DNA from: Erigeron canadensis | Lineage: Eukaryota > Streptophyta > Magnoliopsida > Asterales > Asteraceae | Direction: 5' to 3' | Length of the DNA stretch: 64,000 bases | Assembly: GCF_010389155.1 (NCBI RefSeq) | Contig: NC_057761.1 | Span: 7,876,501 to 7,940,500 of the forward strand | The notes under the pieces: model-generated | Databases searched by the model: none | What the model was told of the DNA's origin: nothing | What the model saw: the letters and a program-made list of their open reading frames with translations, nothing else | Part shown: piece by piece, positions 11,401 through 21,630 of the stretch | Numbering within the stretch: position 1 is the stretch's first letter | How the letters are laid out: every line of letters starts with the position of its first letter | Position numbers and translations under genes: made by a program

Positions 11401-12522
11401 ACTTTCAAGCCAACTGCTGAGTTTCATGCTGCCCTTGTAAAGAAATATGCTGATAAGGGAAAAGCAGCAGCAGTGAGTCAAAGCAAACCTCCTAAGGTTC
11501 CCATCTCAGCAACAGGACAGAAAGACAAGCTCATGTCTGGTGCTCTTCCCAAGTCTTCTTCAAAAGCATCTGCTGAACTCACTCCCACTGAGATAGTCAT
11601 TCAAGAAGAGTTGAAGAAAAAGCAAATTCAAGAAGAACTGTCTCAGAAACTGATAAGTGAATTGATTGTAAATGAGGAACTTGAGGATGCTGATGATGAG
11701 ACCAAGAGGTTAGCCGAGCAGTCTGGTGGCTTGGAAGCTTTAAAAAAGAAAGAACTTGAATTCTTTGCGAATAAGGAGAAGAAGCTTGAAGAAGCACGCC
11801 AAGCCTATCTTACTTCAAGAGATGTAAGGCAGAGAAAAGAAGAGATTATGTGGATCAAGCCTGCTCTTACTCAGCAAGGAATGAACCTTCAAGTTCAGAG
11901 GAAAGGTGTGCCCAGGATGTTCACTCTTAAGAATGTCAAATCTGACACTCTTGGGCCCACCGAGTGGATCGAGATCTATAAGCTCATCAAAGACAACAAA
12001 ACACTGGTCTTTGATCCACTTCTTAAGATGGCTGGTGACTCAATCAAGAATACAAGGAGGATGGAGAAAAAGTACAATGTCGAGGATTCGTTGCTCAGCA
12101 AAGCAAGACATCCATATCTTCCTCCTCCACCTCAACAACCCAGAAGTGGTGTCAAGAGGACAGCTTCTGGTCAGGCTACTTCCTCCTTCCCTACTATGCT
12201 TAAAGATCTACCAAAATCTGACATTGGGGAGGAATCATCGCTGAATCTTCGCATGCCTTCAAGAATGTTGTTTGTGGAAGGATTTTACAGTGAAGATCTA
12301 GGAGGTTTTTGCTTCTCAAATGTTCATGGTCATGAACTCTTCTTCAGGACCAGTGAAATTTCCATCGCTCCCTCTGGATTTCTTGTTAAATTAAGAAAGT
12401 ATTGTTCAAGGACTTCAAACAATCCAAGATTCATCAAGCTAATTGATAAAGAACTAATGAAGTCCGAAAGACAAAAGGATAAGGCATTCATAGAAGCAAA
12501 ACAAGAATCTGTGTGGGAGTAG
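8453..12522 (+). pseudogene. Third large ORF (env-like position) of the Sirevirus-like element
   Basis: An ATG at 8453 opens a frame of about 1,350 codons interrupted by one in-frame TAA (8984-8986) and one frameshift near 10330-10370. The N-terminal 170 residues hold a globular part (IYVHLLREFWWTCNYEE). The middle is Ser/Pro/Thr-rich and low complexity. From about 10500 there is Gln-rich helical sequence, then coiled coils (about 10800-11200), a Lys/Glu/Ala-rich linker, and a compact C-terminal domain (about 12240-12430, LGGFCFSNVHGHELF). I see no clear signal peptide or membrane span, so an envelope role is not supported; only position matches env-like ORFs of Sireviruses. The C-terminal domain resembles the ORF fragment at 2-694. 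Confidence 0.65.
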
Positions 12523-12654
12523 ATTAATACTTGTAATTTTTACTTTGTTGTATTTGTAAATTGTTCGTCATATATAAAATCAGCATTGTACCAAAGACCT
12601 CTTGTCAAATATCTGTTAATGCAAACCTTCTACTCAGCTAAGTCTCCTCAGCGA

Positions 12655-12666
12655 ATAGGGGGAGAT
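12655..12666 (+). other. Polypurine tract of the Sirevirus-like element
   Basis: ATAGGGGGAGAT lies immediately before the TGTTGAG that opens the 3' LTR. Confidence 0.75.
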
Positions 12667-13302
12667 TGTTGAGTCATGGATTCGCTGAGAGACTCAGCGA
12701 GTGACTCGTTCAGCGAGCTCTCAGCGAGCGCATGCATCTGCAAGCATGATCTATCTTTAAAGTCTAAAGGATATGTTCGATGACTCATCGCCCAGTATTT
12801 GTAAGTCAAATATGAGCGGGAATTTGAAGAATAAGAGGATGGTCCCAAGGACACGTGTTGCAAGATCAAGATGAAGCCATGTGACCTTGTATTATTTCTT
12901 TGCAATGGAGTTTCTCTTTCATACCATTTTTGGAAACAAACAAGATGAAGGAAAGAGACCTCTGCAGATCTGAATGATCCACCAATAGATAGTTGACAAC
13001 CTTCATGTGTCAACATCTACTAAGGTTGTCATGTGATTCCTTATCTGCCTATAAAGGGAATCACTTGACCTAGCCACCATCTTGTTGGTGTGTTCCACAG
13101 CCTTTACTTTATTCTCTTTGCTTATTTGTTAAGTTTTTGTGTGTTCAAAAACTTAATGAATCTTTTCTGTTTATTGTTGTTGTAAAACAACCATCCATGT
13201 TTTCATCGCTTAGTTTGAAATGTATATAACTAAACAAATTCTTTACTTCTCGTCTCTATTCTTGTTATTTCATATTTACTTTATAAGTTAGTAAATCAAA
13301 CA
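12667..13302 (+). mobile_element. 3' LTR of the Sirevirus-like element
   Basis: It opens TGTTGAGTCATGG after the polypurine tract. The first 60 bp repeat short GACTCAGCGAG-like words. A TATA-like CTATAAAGG lies near 13050. The right end is placed at ATCAAACA (13302), which roughly mirrors TGTTGA, but TGCA at 13312 is also possible. By 13327 the sequence is the RNase H region of a minus-strand element. Confidence 0.65.
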
Positions 13303-13325
13303 CAAGTAGTGCATTCGTGGACCAA

Positions 13326-14790
13326 TAACTTCCTTATCCAGACTGCTTCCATTGCGGCTTCTGAGGCGGCAATGTACACAGACTCTGTTGCAGATATGGC
13401 AACTGTGGTTTTTAGCTCATAGCATTCCACCGTGCCTTCATTTAAATAATGAAGACATATCCCAACTGATAATTTGAATCATATTTATCAGTCTGAAATC
13501 CAACATCATAAATTCTATTACCATTTGAATTTTTGATCGAGATTTCAACCATACACCAAGAATAATTCTTTAGTAGCACACATGTACTTAAGAATGTTCT
13601 TTACAACAATTCAATGATCCTATCTAGGATTTTGCTGATAGTGGCTAACTATATTTTGCACGAACGCAATATCAGGTCTAGTGCATCTTTCTGTATACAT
13701 AATAGATCCTACAGCCGAAGCATAAGGGATTTTTCGCATACGCTCCACCTCATTAGGTGTAGAAGCACTGTTCTTGCTAGATAAGTTAAGTCCTTGCATG
13801 AGTGTAAACCCACACTTAGAATTCTCTATCTTGAAACGCTTCAAGATTCTTATCAATATAAGCACTTTGACTTAAACTAAACAACCGCTTTAATATATCT
13901 CGGTAAATCTTGATTCCAAGAATAAATGCTGCTTCACCTAAATCTTTCATGGCAAAACACTTTCCAAGATGGGATTTAACATCTTGCAACATTGGAACGT
14001 GTTTTCCTATGATCAATATGTCATCGACATATAAGACAAGGAAAGTAACATTACTCCTACTAGCTTTGCGATATACACATGGCTCATCGGGATTTTGATC
14101 AAAACTAAACTTTTTTATTTCTTCATCAAACCGTTTATTCCAACTTCTTGATGCTTGCCTTAGTCCATAAATGGACCTTTGAAGCTTGCACACTTTTTTG
14201 GGATGTTTTGGATCAATAAAACCTTCTGGTTGATCCATATAGACTTCTTCATCCAAGTAACCATTTAAGAAGGCAGTCTTAACATCTATTTGCCATATCT
14301 CAAAGTCATAGTACGCTGCTATAGCTAAGAGAATCCTAATAGCTCTAATGTCCGCAATCGGAGAAAAGGTTTCATCAACACCGAAATGTTGAGTATAACC
14401 TTTCGCCACGAGACGAGCTTTATAGGTGTGTACATTTCCATCCATGTCCGTCTTCTTTTTGAAGATCCACTTACACCCAACAGTTTGAGCATTTTGTGGA
14501 AGATCAACCAAGCTCCAGGCTTGATTGTCTTTCATGGATTTCATTTCCACCTTTGTAGCTTCAAGCCATTTGTCAGATTCTGGATCTGATAATACAGCTT
14601 TGAAATTCGGAGGCTCATCGAGATCTCCAACAACGTCTTCTTCTACCATCAGACATAGTCTTTCGGTAGGACGTCTTGTCCTTTCGGACCTACGAAGTGG
14701 AATCGCTTCATTATCATTGACTTGAGGTTCATCACTTTGAACATTTTCCCCCCTAAGTTGATGATTGCTGGGAGTTTCAGAAGGTGACAC
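13326..14790 (-). pseudogene. Reverse transcriptase and partial RNase H of the minus-strand copia element
   Basis: On the minus strand 14790-13816 is open and encodes CKWIFKKKTDMDGN, YKARLVAKGYTQHFGV, IDVKTAFLNGYLDEE, the catalytic LYVDDILIIG box and DLGEAAFILGI. Two residues are missing after GV in the GV..ETFSP stretch compared with the relative at 57-61 kb. A frameshift near 13850 leads into 13865-13620, and RNase H (ATE.EY/EAVWIRK region, about 13430-13326) is further broken and ends at the Sirevirus insertion. Not functional. Confidence 0.85.
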
Positions 14791-14843
14791 ATCTTCCTCT
14801 TGAGTCTCATCAAGTTCTACAACCCTCCCACTGTTCTCTTGAA

Positions 14844-15455
14844 TTAATTTCTTTTCAAAGAATTCAGCATATCGAGCAACACGAACAGTGTTTTTGGCAG
14901 GATCATAGAAGTCAAATTACGGACATCACCATGCCATAATTCGTACGGCGTCTTGTCAACCTTCTTGGTTGGAACCATATTGAGAATGCGTACAGCAGTC
15001 TCTAGAGCATAATCCCAAAACGAAAATGGGAGAGTTGTACGGGTCATCATTGATCTTACCATGTCTAGCAAGCTTCGATTTCTCCTTTCAGACACTCCAT
15101 TATGCTGAGGAGTATATGGAGGAGTAAGCTGTTGGACAATTCCACATACTTTAAGATAATCCTTAAACTCTTTGCTTAAGTATTCACCACCTCGATCCGA
15201 ACGAAGAATCTTGATGGTTTTACCGAGTTGATTCTCTATTTCATTTTTAAACTCTTTGAATGTTTCAAAGACTTCATGTTTATGTTTAAGCAAGTAAACA
15301 TAACTATAACGACTAAAATTACTCATAGAATAATAAAGTAACTAGCATTTTTCCTTGACATATGTCTAAAAGGGCTACATACATCAATATGTATTAGTCC
15401 AAGTAGTTCCTTAGCCCTCTCCGGTTTTATGCGGAAAGGGTATTCTTGTCATCTT
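14844..15455 (-). pseudogene. Integrase core of the minus-strand copia element
   Basis: The minus strand encodes FSRYSYVYLLKHKHEV, LRSDRGGEYLSKEF and YTPQHNGVSERRNRS, which carry the second and third catalytic acidic residues of the copia integrase. The N-terminal side is damaged near 15330. At about 14915 a deletion of roughly 140 bp, judged against the relative at 59150-59290, joins the C-terminal integrase region to sequence close to the linker before reverse transcriptase. Confidence 0.8.
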
Positions 15456-15468
15456 GCAGAAAACACAA

Positions 15469-15745
15469 GACATGCATTTGTCAAATGATTAATCATAATC
15501 ATTTGATTGTAAGATCCCCTTAAGTTGAAGTTTTTCAATGCTTTTCTTGCTAACGGTAATTCGAAAGACACACATTTATCAAACGATTCATCATTTGATT
15601 TGTAAGATCTCTTCACATTGAAGACTTTTAATGCGTTTCTTGCTAATGATAATGCCGAAGACACGCATTTATCAAATGATTAATCATTTGATTTGTATAA
15701 TATCTTCACATGGAAGTCTTTAAATGCATTTCTTGACAAAAATTA
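15469..15745 (-). repeat. Local triplication (93-98 bp) in the pre-integrase region
   Basis: Three diverged head-to-tail copies start at 15469, 15567 and 15660, each with a CATTTRTCAAAYGATT-type core and a TTTCTTGCTAA-type end. The related element has this segment only once (about 59810-59910), where it encodes part of the zinc-binding pre-integrase region. The triplication is therefore specific to this copy. Confidence 0.8.
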
Positions 15746-15789
15746 AATAAGATGACAATGTCAAAGATAGAGTCCAAGTTAACCTGACT

Positions 15790-16687
15790 CTTTTGCTATT
15801 GAATTATCATTTGAATCTCATCAACACTTATAATTCAGTTAAGAAGATACTTGAAGAACTAGTTAAACTAACTTGCTTCTTCTTCTTGTTCAACTCAGCT
15901 AGATACTTAGGACAATTCCTCTTCCAGTGTCTCACCTTAGCATAGTGATGACAAGACTGGTCTTTAGCCGTATGCTTCTTTTTCCAAAGGGTCTTTTAAG
16001 GTTTTGAGACTAAACACTTTGTTTTCTCTTACCTAAGTTCTTGCCTTTAGCTTTACGGTTGTTTTGTTTTCTAAACCATTCCCCCCTTGATCATAAGAAC
16101 TTGGGGTATCTCATATTTCTTGAAAGGTTTTCTTCATACTCAATCAACTTGATATGAAGTCCAACTATGCTATGCAAATTTGTAATTGTCTCTTATGTCC
16201 ATAAGAATCGGCAGAAGAAATGCATAGTTTTAACCTTTCCATAATTGCTCAAAGTGACTCTTCATCTTGAGTACATGAGCACTTACCGATTTCCCATACT
16301 CGTCTTCAAGTTATGGAGTGACTCAATTAACTCAAGTAATTCAACTCCAACTTGTTTTCCGTACATAGACTTGAGTTATTTGATCATATCACACGGATTT
16401 TGCAATCCGAATTGCTTTTTGAAGCTCATGAGACATGCTTCTAGCATCAAATAAGCAACCTCAATATGTCTATTGTACCGAGTATTTTATGCTTCTAACT
16501 ACAAAGCAGTGGCATTCGCATCAGGAATAGCGGTATCTAAGTTTCAATGACATCGGTTTTCTTTTCAACTCTTAGAACAATTCTTTATTGACAAAACAGT
16601 CATTGAAATTGGTTTCAGAAAGTTTTCTCTTTCTAGCATCGACCTGAAAGCCGATTGGTGTATGTTTTGTGAAGGATTTGTTGCCAT
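15790..16687 (-). pseudogene. Remnant of gag of the minus-strand copia element
   Basis: Reading leftwards from a probable ATG at 16687-16685, the sequence matches the gag of the related element at 61290-60784 but is full of small indels, so no long frame remains. Around 15950-15905 the zinc knuckle is recognisable but altered: the translated stretch reads CHHYAKVRHWKRNC where the relative has CYHCNGVGHWKWNC, so the second Cys is lost. Most of the protease region is missing or unreadable. Confidence 0.65.
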
Positions 16688-18326
16688 TTACAAAACAGAT
16701 TTAAGTTCAATTATCGGTATTTTCGATAATAAATCCTTAAGAAATTAATTACCCAATGTTTATAAAATAAACAATTAATTTCATTAAGGCTAGGATCCAA
16801 TTGACATGCAACCATTTCATCAGTTGATCTGCTAGAAATGATTGAACTCAAAAGATAAATGACGATCAGTAATTGCATTACAAGTGCAATTCCTAGTAAA
16901 TATGGGACCTACGTAAGACACTCGATTCATCAAGTGTTCTTTTGTAGTCATGTTTTGTCCCATCTTTTGCCACGGGTCAAGGTTTCACCGCTTAACTCGC
17001 TTTAAGTCGTCCAACTAAGAACGCGCAAAATTGACCTCCACTGTGTACCAGTGAATGGGTTTCGCCATGCAATCGCCATTTCACCACTGTGTACCAATGA
17101 GTTAAACAACGACCCCATGTGTCCTTAACAAATTGGATGGCAAATGACTTAAATTTATTGGGTCTTTCAATTTGATATGTGATCAAAAAGTTATATTTGA
17201 AGATTCATGCATATCTTCTAAACATAACATTTAATAAAATCATTTTTATAGTCTTAGCAACACAAGAGAGCTCGGTAGCTCCATTTGAACGCACAAAGAA
17301 GCGCAAGGGCAAAGGTTTGCGATAGACGCAATTAAAAACCCGCCCTTTTAGAAGGCTAGCGCACTCTCACTTATACCACTCTTAGAGTTTGTTCAAATGG
17401 GTGAGCCGGTGTATCTCAAGGTTGTAAGACTCCAATTTTATTAAAAAATCTTTTTATCGATATTGCTTAGTCAAGTTTATATTTTCTCAAAAACTTACAT
17501 CACAATTTATATCACAATAAATATGCAAAATCATAAACTATTAACTATTGAGCATGCAACGAGTTATGGTAGGCCACCTAAACATGTCACTATGGTTTAA
17601 TTATGTCTAAATCAGCTCCCCATTCAAAGAAGAGGACCACATACATCAAGTTGCCTTGATTGCGTAAGCCTTAAACATATACAAAACAATCAATTATCAT
17701 ATAAGCACATAGTTGTTTACTGGAAATTTCCAGTAGCTTCACGACCTGTTTAGACCTGTTTCTGGTCTGATTTAGACTTCGACCAGAACTACAAAGTTTT
17801 AGCCCTATGTGTTGAGCATCTACAGTTCAAAGCACGACCTCTAACTCATTACGGATTAAAAGATATGAATTTTTTAGTGAACTGTCGCAAAGCAGAAAAA
17901 TCACACGAAAAATTCACATAGTCACAAATTTATTATCCAATTATCTAGCATAATTAACCCTAATGATCAAGATTTCATATCAATATATCTAAGTAATAAT
18001 CATGAATGATTTGCATGAAAAATTCATGATTTTTACTTCTTTTTAACCATTTAAAATAAAGGTACACATATAAATACATGCAATTAATCAAAACTTGGAT
18101 TAGGAACCCTAAAAAAAACTTTTTTTTTATATTTTCTGGAAAAATCGAACCACATATATATATATATTAAATAAAACATTTTTCTTATTTAAATAATGTA
18201 ATTAAATTACAAAATCAATTTAAATATATATATAGCCGAAAATTTTGAAGATCAAGAACCCTAACCCCCCTTCAAGTTTTGATTTATTGGTAATGAAAAA
18301 CATACATAGTAGGCTCGTGATATCAC
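16688..18326 (-). other. Leader (5' untranslated region) of the minus-strand copia element
   Basis: There is no supported ORF. Two blocks are strikingly similar to the leader of the element at 55698-63657: about 17262-17450 (matching 61853-62040) and about 17725-17800 (matching 62340-62410). The first block contains GCGCAAGGGCAAAGGTTTGC, which can fold into a small hairpin (CGCAA/TTTGCG). The second contains repeated GACCTGTTT/TCTGGTCTGA words. A packaging or dimerisation role is inference. Confidence 0.6.
18313..18326 (-). other. Primer-binding site next to the 5' LTR
   Basis: On the minus strand the LTR ends CCCAACA and is followed by GTGATATCACGAGCC. The relative at 62938-62951 has TGGTATCACGAGCC, which resembles the initiator tRNA-Met primer site (TGGTATCAGAGC type) used by many plant copia elements. 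Confidence 0.55.
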
Positions 18327-18632
18327 TGTTGGGTTATATAACTATTATCAAATCAAATCACAAAGCACGCAGCGGAATATAAAATTTATGTAGTTTATTA
18401 ATTAACCAAGAGAGAATACGTGCACCTTAAATTAGGGAGAATAAAGCAAGAAACCTTTATAATAAGGTTTAAATTAAACCTCTCTACGATTGCACACTCA
18501 ACATTGGAATGTATGTATGCTAGTACTTGATCACGAACCCACAAACCCGTTATGTATTTCCCTTAATTTGAAAACCCATGAACCAAAGCATATGTAGTCG
18601 ACAAACTAGATCCATAATTAATGTGAACGCTA

Positions 18633-18672
<40 letters not shown>

Positions 18673-19109
18673 ATGTGGTTTCGAACGGCACAAAACCAAG
18701 GGTTTTGGTCGAACCAAAATTAAGGAGAAGAGAGAGGAGAGAATTTTTTGTGTGTTGGAATGAAAAACCCTTGAATTAACCCTTCTATATATAGGGAATA
18801 ATTAAGGTTTAATTACCTTGGAAAACAAGTCAAATCAAGGCTTAAAAGGCCCTTGATAGAACCGGCGCCCGATAGAAAAATTAGGGTCCAACACTAATTT
18901 CCTATTTTTACAATTAATCCTTCTCTTTAATTAATTAAATACAATTAACCCTTTAAGTTATTTAAATTAATCATTTAGTGATCAAACTAATTAATATATT
19001 ACTTTAATATATTAATTAATAATATAAATTACATTCATATTGAGGTATGACCCCGTAGACTTAAATACTTCCCGGACATATGTTCATTTTACGTGATCAT
19101 ATTCTAACA
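18327..19109 (-). mobile_element. 5' LTR (783 bp) of the minus-strand copia element
   Basis: On the minus strand it starts TGTTAGAATATGATCACG at 19109 and ends TATATAACCCAACA at 18327. It contains a (TA)n run at 18638-18666 and is clearly related to the LTR at 55035-63686. The flanking 5 bp at 19110-19114 is TATAC; the matching duplication would be outside the window. Confidence 0.8.
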
Positions 19110-20760
19110 TATACAACGCATGAGTGTTGAAAGACGATAACTCAAGCTGCAGAACAATCCATCCATGCAAATACAGTCGGCCTAAATAATGCGTCCACAC
19201 CTTTATTTTATCACCAGGAGGTTCCATTACACCACAACGTTATGCTTTTGGGTTTTGATATTGTTATCCTGCATGCTTGAATATGTTTCCAGGCGCTTGT
19301 ACCCTTCTTTTGAAACTTGAAACTCTTTCAAATTACGTTGTGGTTTCCTTTGCTTTGAATTTCGTGACACTCCAGTTAAATTTAAGGGTTTAGTGCGTCG
19401 AAATGAAACAAACTATGCCTAAAAAGTTATAGCGTGCATGAACTAACATTTTTGTTTATTATATGCATAAACTTAGTAAAAATGTTTAAATTATGCAATG
19501 TACGTGAATACGTGGCAGCCGATATGAGCTGTCACGTGTAAAATTATTTTTTTTAAACCGGCCACGTGTAAAGTTTTGATTGGTCGGTCACAAAAAGTTA
19601 CATAATATAAACATTTTTACTAAGTTTATGCATACAATAAACAAAAACGTTAGTTGTGCACACTATAACTTTTTGGGCATAGTTAATTGCATTCCGTGAC
19701 ACTAAACCCTAAATTTAAAGTTATAGGCATTGTGCTTCGGTAATTTGAGAACTTTTTAACCCCAACTCATGGTATCATATTTAAAACCCATACTACATGA
19801 CCATTAATGTTTAACAACGCTTCATACTTTTTGCCTTAGAACTTCATAGTTTGAAATTGTAAAAGTTCTCTTTTATTTGAGTTTTCTGCAACTTTCAATC
19901 TTTCATAATCAAGATAGTTAAGTAATATTATCTAATATTATTGTATAGCTAAAAAACATTGCCAAATAAAGGATGGTTGATTCAATTTATTCACAAACAC
20001 ACCAATATTCAAGATATGCATAATTATTTGCTAGTAATTTTAATTAACTTATTTATATAGGTCATCTCCATATTCTTTATTCAAGTTATGTTTACCGTTG
20101 ATTAGTTGAATTAAGCTAAATTTAACAAGTGGTTAATTTTTTGTTGTTTTATTCTATTTTTGTTATTGTTTGTGTATTTATCAAATTCTTCGTCAACACG
20201 CATTAGGTTAAAAACCCATTGCTCTACCACCTATATATATATATATATATATATTGGGGACTGAATTATTTTTGTGTTCATTTGTACATTTTTGATGTAG
20301 TGGCGTAGAGGTGGTGGATACCGGGCTGTTAATAATACAGGTTTGACCAAAGCTTGAGGCTATTTGACAACTCTTGAAATAGGGTCGCGAGAAGAAAAGA
20401 ACATGAGGTGGCTCCCGTTTAACGCTATGAAACATTTTTCTCATTGATCTCAAGTGATCGTCACTATATTACGCCTCATTACTAAACAGGTGGTAGCGTT
20501 GAGAAACGAAAGAAAAATCATTAATGTCGAAACCAAAATTGTTTGAGCTTTACTTATACGGGTGACAAATGCAGAGAGCGTCTCTTGCCTAAACGGAACT
20601 TTAGGTGTGACGCCATGCAAACCGCCCCAAAATAATAATTATTATTTATTATAATAATTTTTTTAAATTTAATTATTATTTATTATTTTTAAAAAGATTA
20701 GAAAAAATATAAAAAAATCCAAAAACAAAAATAATAAAAACACATTCATGTCTCCGTCGG
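19110..20760. other. Intergenic DNA with one MITE
   Basis: Apart from the MITE at 19386-19709 I see no supported gene. A (TA)n run lies at 20231-20253. Short frames at 20208-20453 give no recognisable protein. AT-rich, with poly-A/T stretches at 20630-20730. Confidence 0.5.
19386..19709. mobile_element. Mutator-type MITE with long inverted repeats and 9-bp target duplication
   Basis: The ends are GGGTTTAGTG and CACTAAACCC. Inverted repeats of about 110 bp pair with few mismatches (for example AAACTTAGTAAAAATGTTT near 19470 with its complement near 19615). TAAATTTAA flanks both sides (19377-19385 and 19710-19718), a 9-bp duplication typical of Mutator-like elements. It codes for nothing. The duplication is itself nearly palindromic, so its borders could shift by 1-2 bp. 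Confidence 0.8.
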
Positions 20761-20766
20761 TCCGTC

Positions 20767-20774
20767 TATATATA
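20767..20774 (+). promoter_or_regulatory. TATA box of the membrane-protein gene
   Basis: TATATATA within GTCTATATATAGACCC, about 120 bp before the ATG at 20896, with a leader rich in A and C between. Position fits a plant core promoter. Confidence 0.5.
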
Positions 20775-20903
20775 GACCCAAACACTATTTTACCTTAACA
20801 CAAACCCCGCCCTTTTCAGAATCAAATTTTAAAAAAACCCAATTGTCTGAAAAAACCCTAATTAATTGTTGTTGTTGTAGTTGTGGTGTCCAGAAATGGT
20901 TAA

Positions 20904-21630
20904 AGGGGTGCCTGGTTAAGGGTATTAGGGGGTAAGGAATGGTAAAAGAATGAAAAAAAGTGCTTGATTTTGTCAAGCAAAGGTAATCAATGTTTAGTAC
21001 TGGGTAATGGGGAATTACCCAACAAATTAGGGACTAAGATAATCAATTCTCCAAAATATTACTCTTCCTTTCTTCTTCTCCTTTCCCTGTCAAGGATCAT
21101 TAGAATTCAACACCGACATCCGAACATCACCTCTCACAGCGACCATCGGACATTACCTCAAACAACCACCACCGGACATCACCTCTAACAACCACCACCG
21201 GACATCACCTCCAACAACCACCACCGGACATCACCTCTAATAAGCACCACTGGACATCACCTCCAACGACAGCCATCCACCGCTACCACCAAGAACCACC
21301 ATCCGACATCCTTCGGAAACAAGAACCACCGCTGCTCTTGGGGCGTGATTTATATATAATATATTCTACTATATATATATATACTAAAGAGACTGATAAA
21401 GAAAGGATGGAGATACAGTATAGTTGAGAGGATGGAGATAAAAATATGGGGGATAGTTATGTATTGTTGTCATTGAAGATGTCAGGATGAATTATTAAAG
21501 GAGGAATCATCGGTAGTTGTGTTTTTTTTATTATTTATTATTATATAATAATATTTTATAATGATAGTATTCCCTACCATTTCCCTTTCATTTACCCTTT
21601 CCCTTTCCCCTTTGTGAACCAAGCACCCCC
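20904..21630. mobile_element. PIF/Harbinger (Tourist)-type MITE inserted after the start codon
   Basis: The ends are AGGGGTGCCTGGTT and AACCAAGCACCCCC, imperfect inverted repeats of about 14 bp continuing into GGTAA/TTTACC-rich arms. TAA flanks both ends (20901-20903 and 21631-21633), matching the 3-bp TWA duplication of PIF/Harbinger elements. It contains a 26-bp minisatellite (21122-21267) and a TA run near 21358-21386. No transposase frame is present. Confidence 0.75.
21122..21267. repeat. 26-bp minisatellite inside the MITE
   Basis: About five units of the type ACCTCTAACAACCACCACCG plus GACATC, progressively diverging at both ends. Confidence 0.8.

Larger units (their letters stand above)
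979..13302 (+). mobile_element. Sirevirus-like Ty1/copia retrotransposon, 5' part missing, degenerate
   Basis: Order of domains: gag with zinc knuckle, protease, integrase, reverse transcriptase, RNase H, a long spacer, a third large ORF, polypurine tract, 3' LTR. Integrase before reverse transcriptase defines Ty1/copia. The long gag with a coiled coil and the extra ORF after RNase H point to the Sirevirus (SIRE) lineage. The 5' LTR, primer site and N-terminal gag are absent because another element inserted at 978/979. At least four frameshifts and several stops show it is dead. The right limit is uncertain by about 20 bp. Confidence 0.85.
13320..19109 (-). mobile_element. Minus-strand Ty1/copia element, 3' part cut off, degenerate
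   Basis: Read on the minus strand: 5' LTR (19109-18327), primer site, leader, broken gag, integrase, reverse transcriptase and the start of RNase H, which stops at about 13326 where the Sirevirus-like LTR begins. It is clearly related to the better preserved element at 55698-63657 in coding domains and in the leader. Its 3' LTR should lie left of the window. It has many frameshifts, an internal deletion near 14915 and a local triplication at 15469-15745. Confidence 0.85.
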
